Below, piece by piece: positions 6,280 to 8,492 of a stretch of DNA of 8,492 nt. The stretch spans positions 1 to 8,492 of the forward strand of contig RPOS01000132.1 in assembly GCA_003820635.1 (NCBI GenBank). The letters are read 5' to 3'. The notes under the pieces are model-generated. The model made no database searches and was not told the origin of the DNA. It saw only the letters and a list, made by a program, of their open reading frames with translations. The stretch is from Verrucomicrobiaceae bacterium (GTDB lineage Bacteria > Verrucomicrobiota > Verrucomicrobiae > Verrucomicrobiales > Akkermansiaceae). Numbering within the stretch: the stretch's first letter is position 1; every line of letters starts with the position of its first letter. Made by a program: the position numbers and the translations under genes.

Positions 6280-7141
6280 CGGACGAGCAGCGGTTTTTCA
6301 CATGTTCCGCCAGCGCCACCGGCCATGGGCGAAGATCGCCGACCATGCTGCTGAGACGCGTGGTGCCCATCACCGTGAAGCGTGGCCTGCGGGCGCGGAA
6401 AAATGAGATTTCATCCAGCTTCAACGCCGCCACTTCCGGGCAACTTTCAAGCACGCCGAAGGCGGTCATTTCCCGCACGACAAACTCCGCCATGCCATGC
6501 CAACTGACGGCTTCGCCTGGATTGCAAGCATGCAGCAGGCCGCTTGCATCGGTTTCCAGCAAAGCGGAAATCCAATGCGCCAAGTCGGTGGTGCAGGTGG
6601 GTAGCGAGAATTTGTCCGCCACGGCGGAGAGTGGTTTCCCGGCCAGCGCGTCATCGAAGATCTGATCGACGAATGACGGCTTGTCCGGACCGAAAACCCA
6701 AGCCACGCGGAGGACGAGATTTCCCGGATGGGTGAGAACGGCCTGTTCGCCTGCGAGCTTGCTGCGCCCGTATGCGCTGAGCGGAGCCGGTCGCATCGTC
6801 TCGGTGAGCGGGACGCTGCCTTCACCGTCGAACACATAATCGGTGCTCAAATGAATCATGCGCACTCCGCGTTCGGCGGCCCAGATGGCGATTTTCCCCG
6901 GCGCGGCGGAGTTCACGCGCATCGCAAGGCGCGGATCGTCCTCGCAGGTTTCGAGGTTGGTGAGCGCGGCCGGGTTGATGAAAACATCGCACTCGAGGGA
7001 ATCGAGCGCGGGTTTCAGTGATGCGGAATCCGCCAGATCGCAAACCGCGTGCGGCAACGGAATGATTTCGTGCTGCGCGGCGAGGTGCCGGACCAACTCG
7101 GCTCCCACGCGACCGGTGCTTCCCGTGATGGCAATGCGCAT
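6254..7141 (-). CDS. rfbD: RmlD-type dTDP-4-dehydrorhamnose reductase (SDR superfamily)
   Basis: The 295-residue protein has the length and layout of RmlD/RfbD, an extended short-chain dehydrogenase that reduces a nucleotide-linked 4-keto sugar with NAD(P)H in the cytoplasm, classically the last step of dTDP-L-rhamnose synthesis. Visible features are the nucleotide-binding GSTGRVG (7-13), NPAALTN (56-62), STDYVFDG (99-106), the catalytic YGRSK (Tyr124, Lys128), and RVAWVFGP (145-152). The C-terminal substrate region contains the HACNPGEAVSW stretch (204-214). Near the end, RPWPVALAEHV (271-281) resembles the family's PW..AL tail. The usual RP..S.L motif is replaced by RPRFTVMGTTRL (252-263). 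The other rhamnose genes (rfbA, B, C) are not here, so a different nucleotide-sugar substrate is possible. It begins 5 nt after the small membrane-protein gene, so the two form an operon. The divergent manC points to polysaccharide precursor supply. Confidence 0.8.
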   Translation of the reverse strand: MRIAITGSTGRVGAELVRHLAAQHEIIPLPHAVCDLADSASLKPALDSLECDVFINPAALTNLETCEDDPRLAMRVNSAAPGKIAIWAAERGVRMIHLSTDYVFDGEGSVPLTETMRPAPLSAYGRSKLAGEQAVLTHPGNLVLRVAWVFGPDKPSFVDQIFDDALAGKPLSAVADKFSLPTCTTDLAHWISALLETDASGLLHACNPGEAVSWHGMAEFVVREMTAFGVLESCPEVAALKLDEISFFRARRPRFTVMGTTRLSSMVGDLRPWPVALAEHVKNRCSSATETAPAP

Positions 7142-7146
7142 CGGGA

Positions 7147-7470
7147 TCAGATCAGGCCTTGCTCACGGAGCTCCTCGTCCACTTCGTCGTAGTCCGGTGC
7201 GCCAAGTCCGATGTCGCGGATGCGTTGGATCTTGCGGCGCACGCCGACCTTGCTCTTGGGTCCGGTCACCAGCCAAGCCACACCGCCAACGGCGAAGGGC
7301 AGCAGCGCCGCAATGCCGAGCGCTCCCAGCCCGATGCCCAAGCCGCGGCGAGCGCTACGATGCATCAGGTCGCCCAGCAAAAGACCGGCGGATGCTCCAA
7401 GAAGCGCCGGAGCCGTGAGCGCGCTGGTTTCAATCCATGCGGGAGTGGTATCGGAATGCTCGTCTGACAT
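7147..7470 (-). CDS. Small two-helix membrane protein of unknown function
   Basis: I do not recognise a family. The 107-residue product has a polar, acidic N-terminus (MSDEHSDTTP). Two hydrophobic segments follow, at about 17-35 (Ala/Leu-rich) and 44-69 (Gly-rich, GLGIGLGALGIAALLPFAVG). A short basic loop (MHRSARR) separates them. After a basic patch (PKSKVGVRRKIQRIR, 71-85) comes an acidic C-terminus (DYDEVDEELREQGL). The positive-inside rule suggests that both the loop and the C-terminal patch prefer the cytoplasm, so the topology is unclear. The frame is open further upstream, but that part is antisense of manC; the ATG at 7470 in the divergent gap is the natural start. It is followed 5 nt later by rmlD. 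Coding potential is supported by position, spacing and sensible composition, not by homology. Confidence 0.65.
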   Translation of the reverse strand: MSDEHSDTTPAWIETSALTAPALLGASAGLLLGDLMHRSARRGLGIGLGALGIAALLPFAVGGVAWLVTGPKSKVGVRRKIQRIRDIGLGAPDYDEVDEELREQGLI

Positions 7471-7508
7471 GATGGGAAGGCTAACGACCAAGCGGCCCGA
7501 GGACAACC

Positions 7509-7551
7509 CGGAAAACAAAATGTTGCCGCACGCCGCATTCCCACGGAAAAC
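7509..7551. repeat. Direct repeat CGGAAAAC in the divergent region before manC
   Basis: CGGAAAAC occurs at 7509-7516 and again at 7544-7551, 35 bp apart, inside the 102-bp gap (7471-7572) between two divergent genes. Paired sites in a divergent promoter region could bind a regulator, but eight bases twice is weak evidence. No convincing promoter boxes were seen for either direction in this gap. Confidence 0.2.
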
Positions 7552-7572
7552 GGTCCCCAGAAACACCTCATC

Positions 7573-8492
7573 ATGCCTGCTCCCGAAAACACCTACGCAT
7601 TGATCCTCGCCGGCGGTTCCGGCACCCGCTTCTGGCCGCTGAGCCGTGACTCGCGCCCGAAACAACTGCTCGATCTTTTCGGCACCGGCACCCTGCTTGA
7701 GCAGGCCATCCGCCGCCTCGACGGCATCGTCCCGCTGGAAAACATCCTCGTCCTCACCAACAGCAAACAACTCGACGCCGTGCGAGAAAACGCCGCGATG
7801 CTTCCTGCGGAAAACATCTTCGCCGAGCCCGCGAAACGCGACACCGCACCTGCCGTGGCGCTCGGCATCGGCCTCGTCGCCGCACGCAACCCGGATGCCG
7901 TGATGATGGTGCTGCCCGCCGACCAATTGATCCGCGACACCGCCGCGTTCCATGAAGTGATGAGTGATGCTCTAACAACTGCGGAAAAATCCGACGGCCT
8001 TGTCACCATCGGCATCCAGCCGACCTGGCCCTGCCCGTCCTACGGCTATATTGAGCGCGGCGCGCCCGCTGAAATCCCCGGCCTTTCCTGCGCCCATCCG
8101 CCCCACGAGGTGAAACGCTTCCGCGAGAAACCCAATCCCGAGCTTGCCGAAAAATTCCTTCGCGAGGGCGGCTTCTCGTGGAACGCCGGCATGTTTGTCT
8201 GGTCGCTGCCCGTGGTCGCCGCCCAGCTCGCCAAGCACGCGCCGGAGCTCGCCGCGTTCATCGACGAACTGCACGCTTCGCCCAACCTGTTAGAAACCGT
8301 GGTTGCGAAGTTTCCGCACCTTCCCGCCCGCTCCATCGACTATGCGCTGATGGAACACGCCGACCGCGTACTCAACATCGAGGCCACCTTCGACTGGGAC
8401 GACGTCGGCTCGTGGATCTCGGTGGCGAAATATCTTCAAACCTACGGCAACGGAAACCAGTCCAACGAAGCGCTCACCGAGCTCGACTCCAA
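7573..8492 (+). CDS. manC: Mannose-1-phosphate guanylyltransferase, C-terminus missing (window edge)
   Basis: The gene is open to the right edge, with 306 codons visible of a usual 350-360 for the single-domain type. The enzyme makes GDP-mannose from GTP and mannose 1-phosphate in the cytoplasm. The pyrophosphorylase signature ALILAGGSGTRFWPLSR runs 9-25, with the catalytic-loop PKQLL at 29-33 (Lys30). AEPAKRDTAPA (84-94) is the guanylyltransferase-specific block. Metal-binding LPADQ (114-118) follows, then SYGYIERG (156-163), KRFREKP (181-187), WNAGMFVW (203-210), SIDYALMEHA (254-263) and FDWDDVGSW (273-281). Gln118 stands where His is usual in LP(S/A)DH. The ATG is the first in the frame after the divergent gap; the bases before it (AAACACCTCATC) lack a Shine-Dalgarno. 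Whether a C-terminal phosphomannose-isomerase domain follows cannot be seen. Divergent rmlD fits a role in surface polysaccharide synthesis. Confidence 0.93.
   Translation, partial: MPAPENTYALILAGGSGTRFWPLSRDSRPKQLLDLFGTGTLLEQAIRRLDGIVPLENILVLTNSKQLDAVRENAAMLPAENIFAEPAKRDTAPAVALGIGLVAARNPDAVMMVLPADQLIRDTAAFHEVMSDALTTAEKSDGLVTIGIQPTWPCPSYGYIERGAPAEIPGLSCAHPPHEVKRFREKPNPELAEKFLREGGFSWNAGMFVWSLPVVAAQLAKHAPELAAFIDELHASPNLLETVVAKFPHLPARSIDYALMEHADRVLNIEATFDWDDVGSWISVAKYLQTYGNGNQSNEALTELDS

Noticed and set aside
7471..7953. Upstream extension of the small membrane-protein frame (268 codons in total)
   Set aside because: It is antisense of manC, whose active-site motifs are clear; the extension has no recognisable domain.

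Overview
The window looks like a chromosomal segment of a G+C-rich Gram-negative bacterium, most likely a member of the Verrucomicrobiota. That placement is an inference. It rests on a four-helix-bundle 'suffix' protein beside a 9-nt ATGGGANNN-type repeat, on the near absence of Shine-Dalgarno sequences before start codons, and on the general look of the proteins. No rRNA, tRNA, CRISPR array or insertion sequence was found.

Layout, left to right. (1) The last codons of lysS (lysyl-tRNA synthetase) run off the left edge. A four-helix-bundle suffix-domain protein follows 24 nt later; its N-terminal codons are built from an inverted array of 9-nt units. (2) On the minus strand is a two-gene operon (4540 to 793) of two different superfamily 1 helicases/ATPases separated by one nucleotide. 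The first is Upf1/IGHMBP2/DNA2-like (SF1B) and the second is UvrD-like (SF1A) with an unrecognised N-terminal region. This is the most system-like part of the window. (3) Divergent from it is the ribosomal protein pair rplU-rpmA (L21-L27), closed by a strong intrinsic terminator. (4) A secreted or lipoprotein endonuclease/exonuclease/phosphatase-fold hydrolase starts within two bases of that terminator's T-tract. Its 3' end overlaps the convergent next gene by 26 bp. (5) A minus-strand pair encodes a small two-helix membrane protein of unknown function and an RmlD-type sugar-nucleotide reductase. Divergent from these, and running off the right edge, is manC (mannose-1-phosphate guanylyltransferase). 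RmlD and ManC suggest activated-sugar synthesis for surface polysaccharide.

The genes fall into independent units: translation (lysS, rplU-rpmA), nucleic-acid remodelling (helicase pair) and nucleotide-sugar metabolism (rmlD, manC). The helicase pair has no visible nuclease or sensor partner here, so a role in phage defence or DNA repair is a hypothesis only. A DNA-level curiosity is the octamer YTGTTAGR: it occurs six times and contains every in-frame TTA codon in the window.
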